A stretch of DNA of 64,000 nt from Halobacillus karajensis (GTDB taxonomy: Bacteria > Bacillota > Bacilli > Bacillales > Halobacillaceae): the NCBI RefSeq assembly GCF_900108515.1, contig NZ_FNWW01000010.1:40713-104712 (forward strand), given 5' to 3'. Made by a program: the position numbers and the translations under genes. The notes beneath the pieces are model-generated. The model worked only from the letters and a program-made list of their open reading frames with translations, ran no database searches and was not told the origin of the DNA. Below are positions 37,108-47,594 of the stretch, in pieces. Position 1 is the first letter of the stretch. Every line of letters begins with the position of its first letter.

Positions 37108-40100
37108 ATGCGCAGTGTCAATACGAAAGAAGCGGCTTTAGACCGCGAAAATCGTGTAAAAGATTACTGGAATAGAGAAGACGTCTTCCGTCGTTCCATG
37201 AACGAACGCGAAGGCGCAGAAACATTTGTTTTTTATGAAGGACCGCCGACAGCGAACGGCCTCCCTCACGCAGGTCACGTGCTTGGCCGTGTGATTAAGG
37301 ACTTTGTCGGACGCTATAAAACGATGCAGGGCTATCAAGTTCTTCGTAAAGGCGGCTGGGATACACATGGTCTGCCGGTAGAACTGGAAGTAGAGAAGCA
37401 ATTAGGTATTTCCGGGAAGCAGGAGATTGAAGAGTATGGTGTCGAGAAATTCATCGAAAAATGTAAAGAAAGTGTCTTCAATTATGAAAAGGAATGGCGT
37501 GAATTCACGGAATCTATTGGCTACTGGCTTGACATGGATGATCCATATGTAACGCTACAAGATCGTTATATCGAGAGTGTCTGGTACATCCTGAGTGACC
37601 TTCACAAACGGAACCTTTTGTCTAAAGGTCACCGTGTTACTCCATACTGCCCGAGCTGCCAGACAACATTAAGCTCCCATGAAGTAGCGCAAGGATATGA
37701 AGATGTCAAAGATCTTTCCGCAACAGCGAAATTCAAAGTGAAAGGTTCTGACAATGAATTTTTCCTGGGTTGGACGACAACGCCATGGACACTACCGGCA
37801 AACGTAACGCTCGCCGTTCATCCCGAACTTGATTATATCAAAGCGAAAAAAGATGAAGAAGTGTACATTGTTGCTGAAGCTCTAGCGGAAAAGAACCTAG
37901 GCGAAGAATACGAAGTCCTTTCTAAACATAAGGGTAGTGAATTCAAAGGTGTCGAATATCACCCTCCATTCCCATACGTGAAGCCAGAGCGCGGTCACTT
38001 TGTGGTTGAAGCTGGGTTTGTTAACGCTGAGAGCGGTACAGGTGTCGTTCACATTGCCCCTGCCTACGGTGAAGATGACTATAACCTAGTGAAGGAAAAC
38101 CAGCTGTCCTTCTTTAATGTTGTGGATGGTCAAGGGCGTTATACGGAGGACATCCCGCCATTTGAAGGTCGTTTCGTTAAAGATTGCGATGTAGATATTG
38201 TTAAATACCTTGCCAATGAAGGGCTCCTTTTCCATAAAGAAAAGTATGAGCACAGCTATCCGCACTGCTGGCGATGTGACTCTCCATTGCTTTATTACGC
38301 CATCGAGAGCTGGTTCATTAAGACGACTGAACTGAAAGATCAGTTCATTAAGAATAACCAAGAAGTTGCATGGCATCCAAACCATATTAAAGATGGCCGT
38401 TTCGGTAACTTCCTTGAAAATATGGTGGACTGGAACATCGGTCGAAACCGTTTCTGGGGAACACCGCTTCCAATCTGGATGTGTGATTCTTGTGACCATC
38501 AGTATGCCCCACATAGTAAAGAGGACCTTCAGGAAAAAGCTATCGGCGATATCGGTGATGTAGAACTTCATAAGCCATATGTTGATCGTGTCCAAATGAC
38601 GTGTGAAAAATGTAATGGCACAATGAACCGTGTACCGGAAGTAATTGATGTCTGGTTCGATTCAGGTTCGATGCCATTTGCCCAGCAGCACTATCCATTT
38701 GAAAATAAAGATCAGTTTGAAAAGCAGTTCCCAGCAGATGTCATCTGTGAAGGAATTGACCAGACACGCGGCTGGTTCTACAGCCTGCTTGCGGTATCTA
38801 CGTTGTTTACTGGGAAAGCACCATACAAGCGTGTCCTATCTACTGGGCATATTTTGGATGAAGAAGGCCGCAAGATGTCTAAGAGTAAAGGGAATGCATT
38901 GAACCCTACAGATCTGGTGACGAAATTTGGAGCCGATGCTTTCCGTTGGGCACTACTTGCTGACAGTGCCCCATGGAATAATAAACGTTTTTCTGAGCGA
39001 GTGGTCATTGAAGCTAAATCGAAAGTGGTCGACACGCTCGTAAACACACACGGTTTCTATACTCTTTATGCCAACATCGATGGCTATAAATTTGATGAAA
39101 ATGAAGAAGGCGAAAAGACATTGCTTGATCGTTGGGTTCTTTCCCGCCTGAACAGTGTCACTGGCGTCGTTGCAAAAGCGCTCGATGACTACGACTTTAC
39201 AAAAGCAGCGAAGGCTCTTGAAAAGTATGTAGATGAAGTGAGTAACTGGTACATTCGTCGCTCCCGTGACCGTTTCTGGGAAGAAGGAATGACAGAATCT
39301 AAGAAAGCGGCTTACCACACCCTTCATAAGGTGTTGACCCAACTGAGCCAGTTGATGGCTCCATATACACCGTTCCTTGCAGATGATATTCACCAGAACC
39401 TTACAGGTGAGAGTGTGCACTTAGCGTACTTTCCGAAAGTAAATGATTCTGTTGTGAATACACAGCTTGAAAAAGATATGGATGCTGTTCTCCAAGTGGT
39501 GGAACTTGCTCGTGGAGTGCGTAACACAGAGTCAATCAAAACGAAGCAGCCGCTATCTGAATTGGTGGTCATTCCAGTCAACCCAGATCAAGGTAAAGCT
39601 CTGGAGGAGTACAGCAACATTATTCGTGACGAAATCAACGTCAAAGAAGTTGTCGTGAAGCAATCTTCTGATGACCTTGTCCGCTATGAGGTGAAGCTGA
39701 ACTTCCGAGCAGCAGGACCTGTTCTTGGTAAAAATGTGGGCGTAGTTAAAGGATATCTTGAAAAACTTTCAGATGCAGAGGCAGCTAAAGTCGTTCAAGA
39801 CGAAAAAGTCGTCGTACCAACGGGAGAGGGCGAAGTCGAAGTGACAATGGATCTATTGAACGTGGAGCGTGTCGCTGATGCTGGGTTGTCCATGGGCTCA
39901 AATCAGGACTTCCACGTTGTATTGGATACAACCATTACGGAAGAGCTTCGTCTAGAGGGCCTTGCTCGTGAAGTCATCCGTGTGATCCAGGATGAACGTA
40001 AACAACAGGATCTCCCAATCGATCTTCGTGTTGATATCGCACTTGCCGGGGATGCGGATGTGAAGGAAGCCATCAAACAGAATGAACAATTAATCCGTGA

Positions 40101-40197
40101 AAATGTGCTTGTTAAAGAATTGACTGTCGGTGATAAGGAAGAGATGAAAGAGTATACAGTTGGTGACCACCAGTTGAAACTTGCTCTTCAGAAGTAA
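37108..40197 (+). CDS. ileS: Isoleucyl-tRNA synthetase, long (type 2, eukaryote-like) form
   Basis: A 1029-residue class I synthetase, about 100 residues longer than the usual bacterial IleRS of about 920. The HIGH motif is HAGH (residues 54-57, in [10 protein letters not shown]). KMSKS is present as RKMSKSKGN near 590. Editing domain features ([16 protein letters not shown]) and a long C-terminal region of the type-2 class follow. Type-2 IleRS enzymes are known for low sensitivity to mupirocin. AAGAGGTGG favours ATG 37108 over GTG 37099. Expression is under the Ile T-box. Confidence 0.95.
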   Translation: MRSVNTKEAALDRENRVKDYWNREDVFRRSMNEREGAETFVFYEGPPTANGLPHAGHVLGRVIKDFVGRYKTMQGYQVLRKGGWDTHGLPVELEVEKQLGISGKQEIEEYGVEKFIEKCKESVFNYEKEWREFTESIGYWLDMDDPYVTLQDRYIESVWYILSDLHKRNLLSKGHRVTPYCPSCQTTLSSHEVAQGYEDVKDLSATAKFKVKGSDNEFFLGWTTTPWTLPANVTLAVHPELDYIKAKKDEEVYIVAEALAEKNLGEEYEVLSKHKGSEFKGVEYHPPFPYVKPERGHFVVEAGFVNAESGTGVVHIAPAYGEDDYNLVKENQLSFFNVVDGQGRYTEDIPPFEGRFVKDCDVDIVKYLANEGLLFHKEKYEHSYPHCWRCDSPLLYYAIESWFIKTTELKDQFIKNNQEVAWHPNHIKDGRFGNFLENMVDWNIGRNRFWGTPLPIWMCDSCDHQYAPHSKEDLQEKAIGDIGDVELHKPYVDRVQMTCEKCNGTMNRVPEVIDVWFDSGSMPFAQQHYPFENKDQFEKQFPADVICEGIDQTRGWFYSLLAVSTLFTGKAPYKRVLSTGHILDEEGRKMSKSKGNALNPTDLVTKFGADAFRWALLADSAPWNNKRFSERVVIEAKSKVVDTLVNTHGFYTLYANIDGYKFDENEEGEKTLLDRWVLSRLNSVTGVVAKALDDYDFTKAAKALEKYVDEVSNWYIRRSRDRFWEEGMTESKKAAYHTLHKVLTQLSQLMAPYTPFLADDIHQNLTGESVHLAYFPKVNDSVVNTQLEKDMDAVLQVVELARGVRNTESIKTKQPLSELVVIPVNPDQGKALEEYSNIIRDEINVKEVVVKQSSDDLVRYEVKLNFRAAGPVLGKNVGVVKGYLEKLSDAEAAKVVQDEKVVVPTGEGEVEVTMDLLNVERVADAGLSMGSNQDFHVVLDTTITEELRLEGLAREVIRVIQDERKQQDLPIDLRVDIALAGDADVKEAIKQNEQLIRENVLVKELTVGDKEEMKEYTVGDHQLKLALQK

Positions 40198-40201
40198 AGA
40201 G

Positions 40202-40243
40202 AAAGACTTGGGTGTAGAGGCGCCCAGGTCTTTCCCTTTTTCT
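40202..40243 (+). terminator. Intrinsic terminator of ileS
   Basis: AAAGACTTGGG pairs with CCCAGGTCTTT, then a T-rich stretch. Confidence 0.85.
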
Positions 40244-40369
40244 TAAGGCAGCCGCCACCGATACCTTTCCGGAAAAAGAAGAACAGAAGCTATACCCTTG
40301 GAGGCAGGGGAGGGTGTGATTTATCTTTAGTAAATTTAACTACAACGTGAAAAGACAGGAGGTTAACCT

Positions 40370-40984
40370 ATGTTTAAGAAGATCGCGAGTGACGCTTTAG
40401 GCTTAAGTGATATTGGTAAGATTATAAAAAAAGAAGATTTCGATAAGGCGCAATCGGATGATTTCGTTTTGACGGAGGATGGCGAAAAAATATACTTCCT
40501 GATCAAGTCGAAAAGTGATGAGTATTGCTTTACGAATCGGGCACTCATCCATCTTGATGGCGACAAGGCAACGAGTAATAAACGGTATATTTACCGTTAT
40601 GATTATTATCAGCATCCGATCAAAAACGTGTCCGTAGAAACAGCAGGAACGATTGATCTAGACTTAGAAATTAAATTTCATATTGGGGACCATTATTTGA
40701 GTATTGATATTGCCAAAGACGAGGGGGAAGCCATTGCCGATTTGTATAAATCACTTGTTGCGATTTCCCAAATTCAAGAGGAAAATGATCGCATGTCCGC
40801 TTTCGCTAAAGACAGTATTGGTATAGCGCAGAATCTGCTTCATGATAATCGTTTTCATGAGAGTGATCTATCCAGAGAGTTTAATGAATCAGCCAATTTC
40901 GCTTATGATTGGTTCAAACAAACGTACAAAGAGAACACACGAAAAGATTTTGATGATGTGTTTGAAAAGTATATTCAAAATTAA
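40370..40984 (+). CDS. yvbH: YvbH-like protein with PH-type domain
   Basis: A 204-residue soluble protein starting MFKKIASDALGLSDIGKII, a highly typical N-terminus of this family. The first 125 residues form a bacterial pleckstrin-homology-like domain (KIYFLIKSKSDEYCFTNRAL, then VETAGTIDLDLEIKF). The rest is a helical region linked to oligomer formation. Function unknown. A strong AGGAGG site is 7 bases before the ATG. It has its own terminator. Confidence 0.85.
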   Translation: MFKKIASDALGLSDIGKIIKKEDFDKAQSDDFVLTEDGEKIYFLIKSKSDEYCFTNRALIHLDGDKATSNKRYIYRYDYYQHPIKNVSVETAGTIDLDLEIKFHIGDHYLSIDIAKDEGEAIADLYKSLVAISQIQEENDRMSAFAKDSIGIAQNLLHDNRFHESDLSREFNESANFAYDWFKQTYKENTRKDFDDVFEKYIQN

Positions 40985-41028
40985 AAAGAGAGGGACGGGG
41001 CAGTATAGGCTCCATTCCTCTCTTTTAT
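40983..41028 (+). terminator. Intrinsic terminator of yvbH
   Basis: AAAAAGAGAGG with CCTCTCTTTT around a 24-base loop. Confidence 0.75.
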
Positions 41029-41120
41029 TATTCTTTCTGCGAATCTGGGCCTGGGAAATTGAGCGGTCTCCTCACTCTTTACTCATCTGATCTATTTATT
41101 CCAATGGTTTGGTTGTTCTT

Positions 41121-41160
41121 TTAAAAAAGCCCAATCAATAAAAGGTCTGATTGGGCGAAT
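41121..41160 (-). terminator. Intrinsic terminator after sspH / nad operon
   Basis: Minus strand CGCCCAATCA pairs with TGATTGGGC and runs into six T. Confidence 0.85.
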
Positions 41161-41163
41161 TCC

Positions 41164-41352
41164 TTAATGAGTTTCAGATTCTTTTAACTCATAAAGGGGT
41201 ACTTTCTGTACAATGTTCGGTTGATCCATGGGGTGGATACGGGCCATTTCGTTTCGCTCAATGACTTCTTCGATGTAAATTTCACGGTCTTCATGCATAA
41301 CGTGAATCATGTCTTCGGAATGGAAAATTTCTTTTGCGCGTTCTTTGTTCAT
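41164..41352 (-). CDS. sspH: H-type small acid-soluble spore protein
   Basis: A 62-residue protein matching SspH: MNKERAKEIFHSEDMIHV at the start, IYIEEVIERNEMARIHPMD in the middle. SspH proteins are minor core proteins of dormant spores. An AAAGGAGGG site about 10 bases before ATG 41352 fixes the start; the longer open frame reaching 41574 overlaps nadA and is not real. It sits 181 bases after nadA and may have its own forespore promoter, which I did not locate. Confidence 0.85.
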   Translation of the reverse strand: MNKERAKEIFHSEDMIHVMHEDREIYIEEVIERNEMARIHPMDQPNIVQKVPLYELKESETH

Positions 41353-41533
41353 TTGATGACGACCCTCCTTTACTTCTAATATTCGCTGGAGGGGATAGAA
41401 GTATTCTTTTAGCAGGTCACATTCCGTCAAGCGGTTACATGTTCCCCATAGTTCGGTTATTTTTATCTGTATATAAGGAGCAATTGTTTGAATGAAATCC
41501 TTTGACTGGAGAGTGAGGCGCTTTTCTAGAGAG

Positions 41534-42634
41534 CTATGTTCGGACAAGCATTCGGTCAAGTGCTTTTTTTGCATCTGTGGCCACAGAACGGTCCACTTGA
41601 ATCAGATTTTGAGGTTGTCCTTCGGCCAGCGATTCTAGTGACCAGGCAAGGTGTGGCAGATCGATCCGGTTCATCGTCAAGCATGGACACATTCTCGGGT
41701 TTAACGAAATAATGTGCTTGTCAGGATTCTCCTGAATGATACGCTTTACGAGGTTCATTTCAGTCCCGATTGCCCACTGACTTCCAGGTGGTGCCTGTTT
41801 AATTGCATTGATGATAGAATTGGTGGATCCTGATATATCGGAAAGTTCTACGACCTCCCGGCTACATTCTGGATGGACGATAACTTTCATTTCAGGATAA
41901 TCCCTTCTGACCTGTTCGACATTTGTTACTCTAAAGTTCTCGTGTACAGAGCAGTGTCCTTTCCACAAAATAACTTTTATGTTGTGCAAAGGGCCTTTAT
42001 ATAAAAGTTCTTCCATGATCGGATCCCAGACGGCCATTTGGTCAAGCGGGATTCCGAGGTCGTAAGCCGTATTCCGTCCAAGGTGCTGGTCAGGAAGAAA
42101 AAGAATTCGCTCTTTTTGCGTGAAGGCCCAATTCAACATGTCGGCTGCGTTCGAAGAGGTAACCGTGGCGCCACCGTTTTTACCGACAAACGCTTTGATG
42201 GCCGCTGTCGAATTCACATAGGTAAGTGGAAGGATGGTGTCTTCAAACATATCCATTAAGTACTGCCACGCTTTTTCGGTCTGTTGAATGTTTGCCATAT
42301 CAGCCATCGAACAGCCTGCACGCATATCCGGAAGGTAAACGTGCTGATCAGCTTGTGTCAAAATATCAGCGGTTTCAGCCATGAAGTGGACACCACAGAA
42401 TACAATAGATTCCGCATCTTGCTGAGATGCAGAAAGCTGGGCCAGCTTTAACGAATCACCACGCGCATCGGCAAATTGAATGACTTCATCCTTTTGATAA
42501 TGGTGACCAGGAATAAAAAGTCTTGAACCGAGCTCCTTTTTCACACGTGACACCAAGAGCCTAAGGTCGGCAGGACTCATCTTTCTGTACGTCTCTGGAA
42601 GGGTACTTTTTTCAATGGTACTAAATAGGTTCAT
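41534..42634 (-). CDS. nadA: Quinolinate synthase A
   Basis: A 366-residue enzyme that condenses iminoaspartate with dihydroxyacetone phosphate into quinolinate. The 4Fe-4S ligand regions are visible: AGCSMAD with Cys 108, HPECSREV in the middle, and the late [21 protein letters not shown] near residue 43 is the substrate-binding segment. Its ATG overlaps the nadC stop by one base (TAATG). GGAGGAAG precedes it. Third gene of nadBCA. Confidence 0.95.
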   Translation of the reverse strand: MNLFSTIEKSTLPETYRKMSPADLRLLVSRVKKELGSRLFIPGHHYQKDEVIQFADARGDSLKLAQLSASQQDAESIVFCGVHFMAETADILTQADQHVYLPDMRAGCSMADMANIQQTEKAWQYLMDMFEDTILPLTYVNSTAAIKAFVGKNGGATVTSSNAADMLNWAFTQKERILFLPDQHLGRNTAYDLGIPLDQMAVWDPIMEELLYKGPLHNIKVILWKGHCSVHENFRVTNVEQVRRDYPEMKVIVHPECSREVVELSDISGSTNSIINAIKQAPPGSQWAIGTEMNLVKRIIQENPDKHIISLNPRMCPCLTMNRIDLPHLAWSLESLAEGQPQNLIQVDRSVATDAKKALDRMLVRT

Positions 42635-43482
42635 TATACTTCCTCCTTCATTGTGGTCACATCGGCGCTAATATCAAGAGACTTGGCGGAGTGGGTTATA
42701 AAGCCGAGCGAAAGGTATTGAATATCAAGCCCACGGTAATGGGATAAAGACTCGAGGGTGATACCGCCAGAGGCCTCTGTTGTGATCCAAGGTGGGACCA
42801 GTGTGGTCAAATGTTCGATTTCGTCTGGTTCGCGGTTATCGAACATAATGATGTCTACCCCCGCTTCCACAGCTTCGACAACTTGAGCATCCGTCTCGGT
42901 TTCAATTTCAATCTTTACGGCATGGCCGGTTTGTGCTTTCACTGCTGAGACGGCCTCTTTTATAGAGCCGAAAAAGGCAATATGATTATCTTTTAACATA
43001 ATGGCATCATAAAGGCCGAATCGGTGGTTAAAACCACCTCCTGTGCGAACGGCGTATTTTTCAAAAATACGGAGCCCCGGTGTTGTTTTCCGGGTGTCAC
43101 AAATTCTAATGTTGTCATCAGCTAAAGTATGGACAGCTTGACTGGTCAGGGTTGCAATTCCGCTCATTCGTTGAATTAAGTTGAGGATGACTCGTTCTCC
43201 CTTTAGCATCTCACCTACCGGACCCTCTACCGTGGCGATCCGCTCCCCAGGATGCACCCATTCCCCATCATTGGTGTGAATGGTAATGGAAATGGACGGA
43301 TCAAGAAGCTGATATCCTTCCCTAATGATCTCTCCGCCACAGAAGATACCCTCGTCTTTTGTAGTGAAGCTCATGATGCCCTTTTGACTTTTGGGGAATA
43401 TAAAATCACTGCTGTAGTCATGGTCGCCAATGTCCTCTATGAAAAATTCTTTGAGTTTTTGTTTACGTTTGAATTGGTTCAT
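42634..43482 (-). CDS. nadC: Nicotinate-nucleotide pyrophosphorylase (carboxylating)
   Basis: A 282-residue quinolinate phosphoribosyltransferase: [19 protein letters not shown] near residue 93, [10 protein letters not shown] near 130, [20 protein letters not shown] near 147 and [15 protein letters not shown] near 190. It makes nicotinate mononucleotide from quinolinate. It overlaps the end of nadB by 20 bases, so translation is probably coupled. Confidence 0.95.
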   Translation of the reverse strand: MNQFKRKQKLKEFFIEDIGDHDYSSDFIFPKSQKGIMSFTTKDEGIFCGGEIIREGYQLLDPSISITIHTNDGEWVHPGERIATVEGPVGEMLKGERVILNLIQRMSGIATLTSQAVHTLADDNIRICDTRKTTPGLRIFEKYAVRTGGGFNHRFGLYDAIMLKDNHIAFFGSIKEAVSAVKAQTGHAVKIEIETETDAQVVEAVEAGVDIIMFDNREPDEIEHLTTLVPPWITTEASGGITLESLSHYRGLDIQYLSLGFITHSAKSLDISADVTTMKEEV

Positions 43483-45028
43483 TCGTTCTCCCCATTTCTA
43501 TTGTTTTTTTTCTAATTGTCTGCTTGTTTAGCCAGACTGGCTCTTCTCTAGGAAAATCGCTTCGGTAATGTCCACCACGGCTTTCCTCTCGTTCAAGTGC
43601 AGACTTTGTAATCGACCATGCCGTTTGTAACATAAGGACCCTTGTCATTTGTTCGAAAGTGAGCAAGCTAAAGTCATAGTGATTCCACTCATGAATCTGA
43701 AAGGACTCCAGCCACAGGAGTTGGTCCATTAACTGCTCTCCATTTCTGACGATCCCGACAGATTCCATCATGCGCTTCTGAATTTCCTTCTTAGGGGGAA
43801 GGGGGAATGAAAAAGGAGGGCGTCTTGTTATCGTCCCCGAGGGTATAACTGTATCCAATGGCGCTAGATTCAAGTGTTTAGCAAGCCTTCTACCGAAGAC
43901 AAGCCCCTCCAAAAGAGAATTGCTTGCTAACCGATTGGCTCCATGGACACCTGTGCAAGCGACTTCCCCTACGGCATATAATCCTTCAATCGTCGTTCTT
44001 CCTGTCCTATCGGTTTTTACCCCTCCCATGGAAAAATGACAGCCAGGTGAAACTGGAATGAACCCCAAGTCTACGTCCACTTTGTTGGACTCGCATAATT
44101 TAGTAACCGTGGGAAATTTCGTTTGGAAATTTTGTATAGGACGGACATCCAGAAACACTTCCCTTCCTTTCTTTCTTTGTTGATGAATTGTTTGGGAAAC
44201 GATGTGCCTTGGTGCGAGCTCTTTCAAAGGGTGGACAGTTTCCATAATTCTTTCTCCTTTACTGTCGATAAGAATAGCTCCTTCTCCACGTACGGCTTCA
44301 GAAATAAGTCCTCTTGGTCCTTCGTTTAGGGATAGGAGGGTCGGATGGAATTGGATGAATTCCATGTCCGCCAGTTCTGCCCCTGCCAAATAGGCGAGCG
44401 CTATCCCGTCCCCTGTGACGGTCGGTGCGTTTGATGATGACGCATAAAGCTGACCGCAACCTCCTGTCGCAAGAACCGTATGAGGGGCGTGGAATTCATG
44501 GACATCTCCTTCTTCATCTTTACTTTTGACCCCATAACATCGTCCTTGTGCATTGGTTAGTATTTCAAAGACAAAATGGTTTTCGCGAATTTGCACATGA
44601 TCCGGAAGGTTGGTTTGTAAATAATTGGTAATTACCTTTCCTGTTTGGTCCCCACCGCCGTGAACGATACGGGAGTGAGTGTGAGCCCCCTCATTTCCGA
44701 GGGATAAGCAATGATTCGAATCATAATCAAATGTGCATCCTTGATCGGCAAGATTTCTGATAAGGGAAGGGGCCTCCTGAGTCATCATCAAAGCCGCTCG
44801 ATGGTCATTGATCAATCGGCCGGCCAGGATAGTATCGATGAAATGATAAAAAGTCTGATCTTTGTCATCCAGCGCAGCAGCAATACCCCCTTGAGCAAGT
44901 GAGGAATTTCCATTGCTAAGGGTGGATTTTGTGAGAATAATCACATTCATGTCCCTAGAAATATGATGAGCAAGCTGTAATGCAGCCACTCCGCTGCCAA
45001 TAACAAGAATGTCTGTGTGTCGTATCAC
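43463..45028 (-). CDS. nadB: L-aspartate oxidase
   Basis: A 521-residue FAD enzyme that oxidises aspartate to iminoaspartate. N-terminal dinucleotide fold ILVIGSGVAALQLAHHIS, the SLAQGGIAAAL stretch, HTHSRIVHGGGDQTGK, LATGGCGQLY, and the succinate-dehydrogenase-like PRGLISEAVRGEGA and ACTGVHGANRLASNSLLEG. The start is GTG 45028 with AAAGGAGG 8 bases upstream; the upstream in-frame ATG at 45055 has no site. First gene of the operon. Confidence 0.95.
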   Translation of the reverse strand: MIRHTDILVIGSGVAALQLAHHISRDMNVIILTKSTLSNGNSSLAQGGIAAALDDKDQTFYHFIDTILAGRLINDHRAALMMTQEAPSLIRNLADQGCTFDYDSNHCLSLGNEGAHTHSRIVHGGGDQTGKVITNYLQTNLPDHVQIRENHFVFEILTNAQGRCYGVKSKDEEGDVHEFHAPHTVLATGGCGQLYASSSNAPTVTGDGIALAYLAGAELADMEFIQFHPTLLSLNEGPRGLISEAVRGEGAILIDSKGERIMETVHPLKELAPRHIVSQTIHQQRKKGREVFLDVRPIQNFQTKFPTVTKLCESNKVDVDLGFIPVSPGCHFSMGGVKTDRTGRTTIEGLYAVGEVACTGVHGANRLASNSLLEGLVFGRRLAKHLNLAPLDTVIPSGTITRRPPFSFPLPPKKEIQKRMMESVGIVRNGEQLMDQLLWLESFQIHEWNHYDFSLLTFEQMTRVLMLQTAWSITKSALEREESRGGHYRSDFPREEPVWLNKQTIRKKTIEMGRTNEPIQT

Positions 45029-45131
45029 GGGATACACCTCCTTTTGGATATGCATATGTATTTACACATATATTCACACATTGTTAAACTATTGACAAGT
45101 GATTTGTGAGAAAAAAGGGGAGAGGAAGAAT
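45029..45131. promoter_or_regulatory. Divergent nadB / nifS control region
   Basis: A 103-base AT-rich gap between divergent starts. It contains the palindrome ATATGCATAT (45048-45057) and TTGACA (45092-45097), whose complement TTGTCA could be the nadB -35. In Bacillus subtilis the same divergon is repressed by the nicotinate-responsive NiaR (YrxA); an equivalent operator is expected here but I could not define it. Confidence 0.5.
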
Positions 45132-46232
45132 ATGAAGGGGTATTTTGATTATGCGGCCACTTGCCCAATAGACAAGGATGCACTTAATGCTTATGTCCAC
45201 GCGGCTCAACATTATTTTGCGAATACACAAAGTTTGCATGATAGAGGAACACAGGCGGATGATTTGCTTGAACATTGCCGGGAGAAGGTGGCCCGGCTGA
45301 TTGGGGGAAATAAAGAAGGAATTTATTTTACAAGTGGAGGAACTGAAAGCAATGAACTGGCCATCGATGCTCTAATGAAAGCTGGAGAAGGAAGGAATAT
45401 CATCACTACAGAGGCGGAACATTCCTCGGTACGCAACCTCCTAAAGCTCTATGAACAGGAAGGCTGCAACATAATCAATGTCCCCTTGTTAAAAAATGGG
45501 ACTGTAGACACAGAAGTGGTAAGGAGAGTGATTGATAAAGACACGATTTTTGTTTTGATACAACACGTCAATGCGGATATTGGATCGATTCAACCCATCC
45601 GGGAAATTTCAGAAATTTGCCGTCAACAGGGAGTACTCCTTCATAGTGATTGTGTCCAGTCATTTGGGAAGGTGGACGTTTCCGAAATATCCCCGTTCGT
45701 AGACAGTTTATCGATCAGCAGTCATAAAGTCTATGGACCGAAGGGAGTGGGGGCGGTTTACATTTGTCCTTCTTTATCTTTTTTATCAAGGATTCCAAAT
45801 GGAACACATGAAAATGGGAGGAGGCCGGGAACAGTTAACATCCCAGGTATCGCCGGATTTACTGTGGCTGCAGAAAAGATGATCCGGGAGATAGACAACC
45901 ATCAACAAATAATCTTCCGATTGAAGAAAGCCTTTTTAAAAGAAGGAGAGTGGGAAGTGGTTGGAGAGGTGGACCAGCAACCGGTTCCTATCCTGGGAAT
46001 TTTATTACCGCATATGGAGGGGCAGTGGGCTATGCTGGAAGGGAACAGGCAAGGGTACCATTTTTCCACAGGGAGTGCTTGCCGTGAAGGTAAAGCTGAA
46101 CCATCGGGTACATTATCGGCTATGGGGTATGAATGGGATGAAGCGAAATCTTTTATTCGTATTTCCTTCAGTCATCACCAAACAGAAGCAGAGGTAAAGG
46201 AACTGGCAGCGTTTTTAAAAAAAGGGATTTAA
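45132..46232 (+). CDS. nifS: Cysteine desulfurase NifS-like
   Basis: About 366 residues, fold-type I PLP enzyme: FDYAATCPID at the start, FTSGGTESNELAID near residue 65, EHSSVRNLL, HSDCVQSFGK, the PLP lysine in SISSHKVYGPKGVGA near 200 and the catalytic cysteine in STGSACREGK near 320. Divergence from nadBCA suggests it provides sulfur for the NadA cluster, as shown for the Bacillus subtilis counterpart. The start at 45132 follows GGGGAGAGG; the longer frame from 45099 is not supported. Confidence 0.92.
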   Translation: MKGYFDYAATCPIDKDALNAYVHAAQHYFANTQSLHDRGTQADDLLEHCREKVARLIGGNKEGIYFTSGGTESNELAIDALMKAGEGRNIITTEAEHSSVRNLLKLYEQEGCNIINVPLLKNGTVDTEVVRRVIDKDTIFVLIQHVNADIGSIQPIREISEICRQQGVLLHSDCVQSFGKVDVSEISPFVDSLSISSHKVYGPKGVGAVYICPSLSFLSRIPNGTHENGRRPGTVNIPGIAGFTVAAEKMIREIDNHQQIIFRLKKAFLKEGEWEVVGEVDQQPVPILGILLPHMEGQWAMLEGNRQGYHFSTGSACREGKAEPSGTLSAMGYEWDEAKSFIRISFSHHQTEAEVKELAAFLKKGI

Positions 46233-46334
46233 GATGAAAACAGGGGGGCCCCGAGTGCCATCTTCATGTCTTCCCAGGCCCAAACACATAGGTTGTCCTT
46301 TTCTTACATAGGATGAAGGGACAGGGAGGGGGGA

Positions 46335-46832
46335 TTGACTTTGGGCCTGTTCCATGAATTTAAACAATTCACGGTTCGAGGGAGTGCTGTGGACATGGGG
46401 GTAGGAATGGTTTTGGGAGCGGCTTTCAGTGGCATAATTGAATCTCTTGTTACGGATATTCTGCTTCCTCCAATTGGTCTTTTGTATTCTAGAATGAACT
46501 TTGAGAATATGTTTATCAGTCTAGATGGATCCTTCTATCCTTCTCTCACTGCCGCTAAGGAAGCAGGTGCAGCAACGATTAATTATGGTCTCTTTTTAAC
46601 AGCTTCCGTCCGATTTATAATCATTTTGTTCGCTGTTTTTCTTGTCGTTCGGCAAATAAATAGATGGAGGAAACCTCACCAACACCCTCTACATGGGATG
46701 ACAAAAAAAGAGTGTCCATACTGCTGTATGCCGATTCCTACCCAGGCTGTCATCTGTCCAAATTGCGCTTCATCCCTTGATACACCTTCCTCAGCTCAAC
46801 AAACCAAGCCTAAGTGGCGAATAAAATCATAA
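46335..46832 (+). CDS. mscL: Large-conductance mechanosensitive channel MscL with zinc-ribbon tail
   Basis: A 165-residue MscL. The N-terminal FHEFKQFTVRGSAVDMGVGMVLGAAF and TM1, a periplasmic loop, and TM2 (about 83-106) are normal. The usual C-terminal helix bundle is replaced or extended by a four-cysteine knuckle: CPYC at 127-130 and CPNC at 141-144, a zinc-ribbon pattern. MscL opens on hypo-osmotic shock, a plausible need in a halophile. TTG start after AGGGAGGGGGG. Confidence 0.9.
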   Translation: MTLGLFHEFKQFTVRGSAVDMGVGMVLGAAFSGIIESLVTDILLPPIGLLYSRMNFENMFISLDGSFYPSLTAAKEAGAATINYGLFLTASVRFIIILFAVFLVVRQINRWRKPHQHPLHGMTKKECPYCCMPIPTQAVICPNCASSLDTPSSAQQTKPKWRIKS

Positions 46833-46867
46833 AAAAAGGCGAACTCCTCTTTGGGTCCGCCTTTTGC
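46832..46867 (+). terminator. Bidirectional terminator between mscL and lipoprotein gene
   Basis: AAAAGGCG and CCGCCTTTT flank a loop; T runs on both strands. Confidence 0.8.
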
Positions 46868-46893
46868 TGAATCTTTATTACCCGTCCGAGAAA

Positions 46894-47175
46894 TTATTGT
46901 TCTTCATCATCCATTGCGTCGTCATCTTGTGTACCGTCCTCAGTACCTGAAGAGTCATCTTCCTCTGGATTGCTTTCACCTTCGTTACCTGTGCTGTCAT
47001 CACCCATGTTTCCTTCCGTATCGCCCGTATTCCCCGTATCTCCAGAATTACCTTCCGTGTCATCCATTTGATCCTGTTCTTCCATTTGGTTATCTTCCAT
47101 ATCCCCACCATCGTCACCACAGCCTGCTAGTGTGAACACGGTGGCCATTCCCAAAATCATCATCCATTTTTTCAT
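46894..47175 (-). CDS. Small, very acidic lipoprotein of low complexity
   Basis: A 93-residue precursor: signal peptide with lipobox LAGC (Cys 19), then about 74 residues almost entirely Asp, Glu, Gly, Asn, Ser and Thr, with repeated GDTGNTGDTEGN-like units. Probably unfolded and lipid-anchored at the outer face. Acid-rich surface proteins are common in halophiles. No function can be assigned. GGAAGAG precedes the ATG. Confidence 0.7.
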   Translation of the reverse strand: MKKWMMILGMATVFTLAGCGDDGGDMEDNQMEEQDQMDDTEGNSGDTGNTGDTEGNMGDDSTGNEGESNPEEDDSSGTEDGTQDDDAMDDEEQ

Positions 47176-47588
47176 CTCTTCCAGCTCCCTTCCTTGTTTG
47201 TAAATCTTTTCCTTATATGAAAATTAAAGTAAACCTATAATTGGAAGTTGAATCTTTTGTCACCGTAACATAGGGGGAGGTCATTTCTTGTGTAAGTCTT
47301 TCGTCTTTATTGGCCCACTTGTCATTAGTTAAGAGGTTATATAATTATGAAGGGGTCTCTTCTTTGCACTAGAACAGGGGTTATCTCTTTGCGGTCATCG
47401 TTTTCTGTATAGTTAATCCCCTTCGTCCTTCTTGTCATGAGGAGAAGGCTCGCTTATTTTGAGGCAAAAAAATAGGAGATTTGTGCGAATCTGGATGTAT
47501 GAACAAAGCAACCTAATAATATCCAGATTTTTCTCGTGGTGAATTTTTCGGTAATGGGACAACCTACGTTTATGAACATGTAGGAGGA
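47176..47588. other. Non-coding interval before the MFS gene
   Basis: About 410 bases with no supported gene, promoter or repeat. Confidence 0.4.
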
Positions 47589-47594
47589 ATGACG

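Noticed and set aside
41353..41574. N-terminal extension of sspH
   Set aside because: SspH proteins are about 60 residues, and a good ribosome site precedes the internal ATG at 41352; the extension overlaps nadA.
46851..47135. Pro/His/Tyr-rich plus-strand frame
   Set aside because: It is the complement of the acidic lipoprotein gene, whose signal peptide and lipobox make the minus strand the real one.
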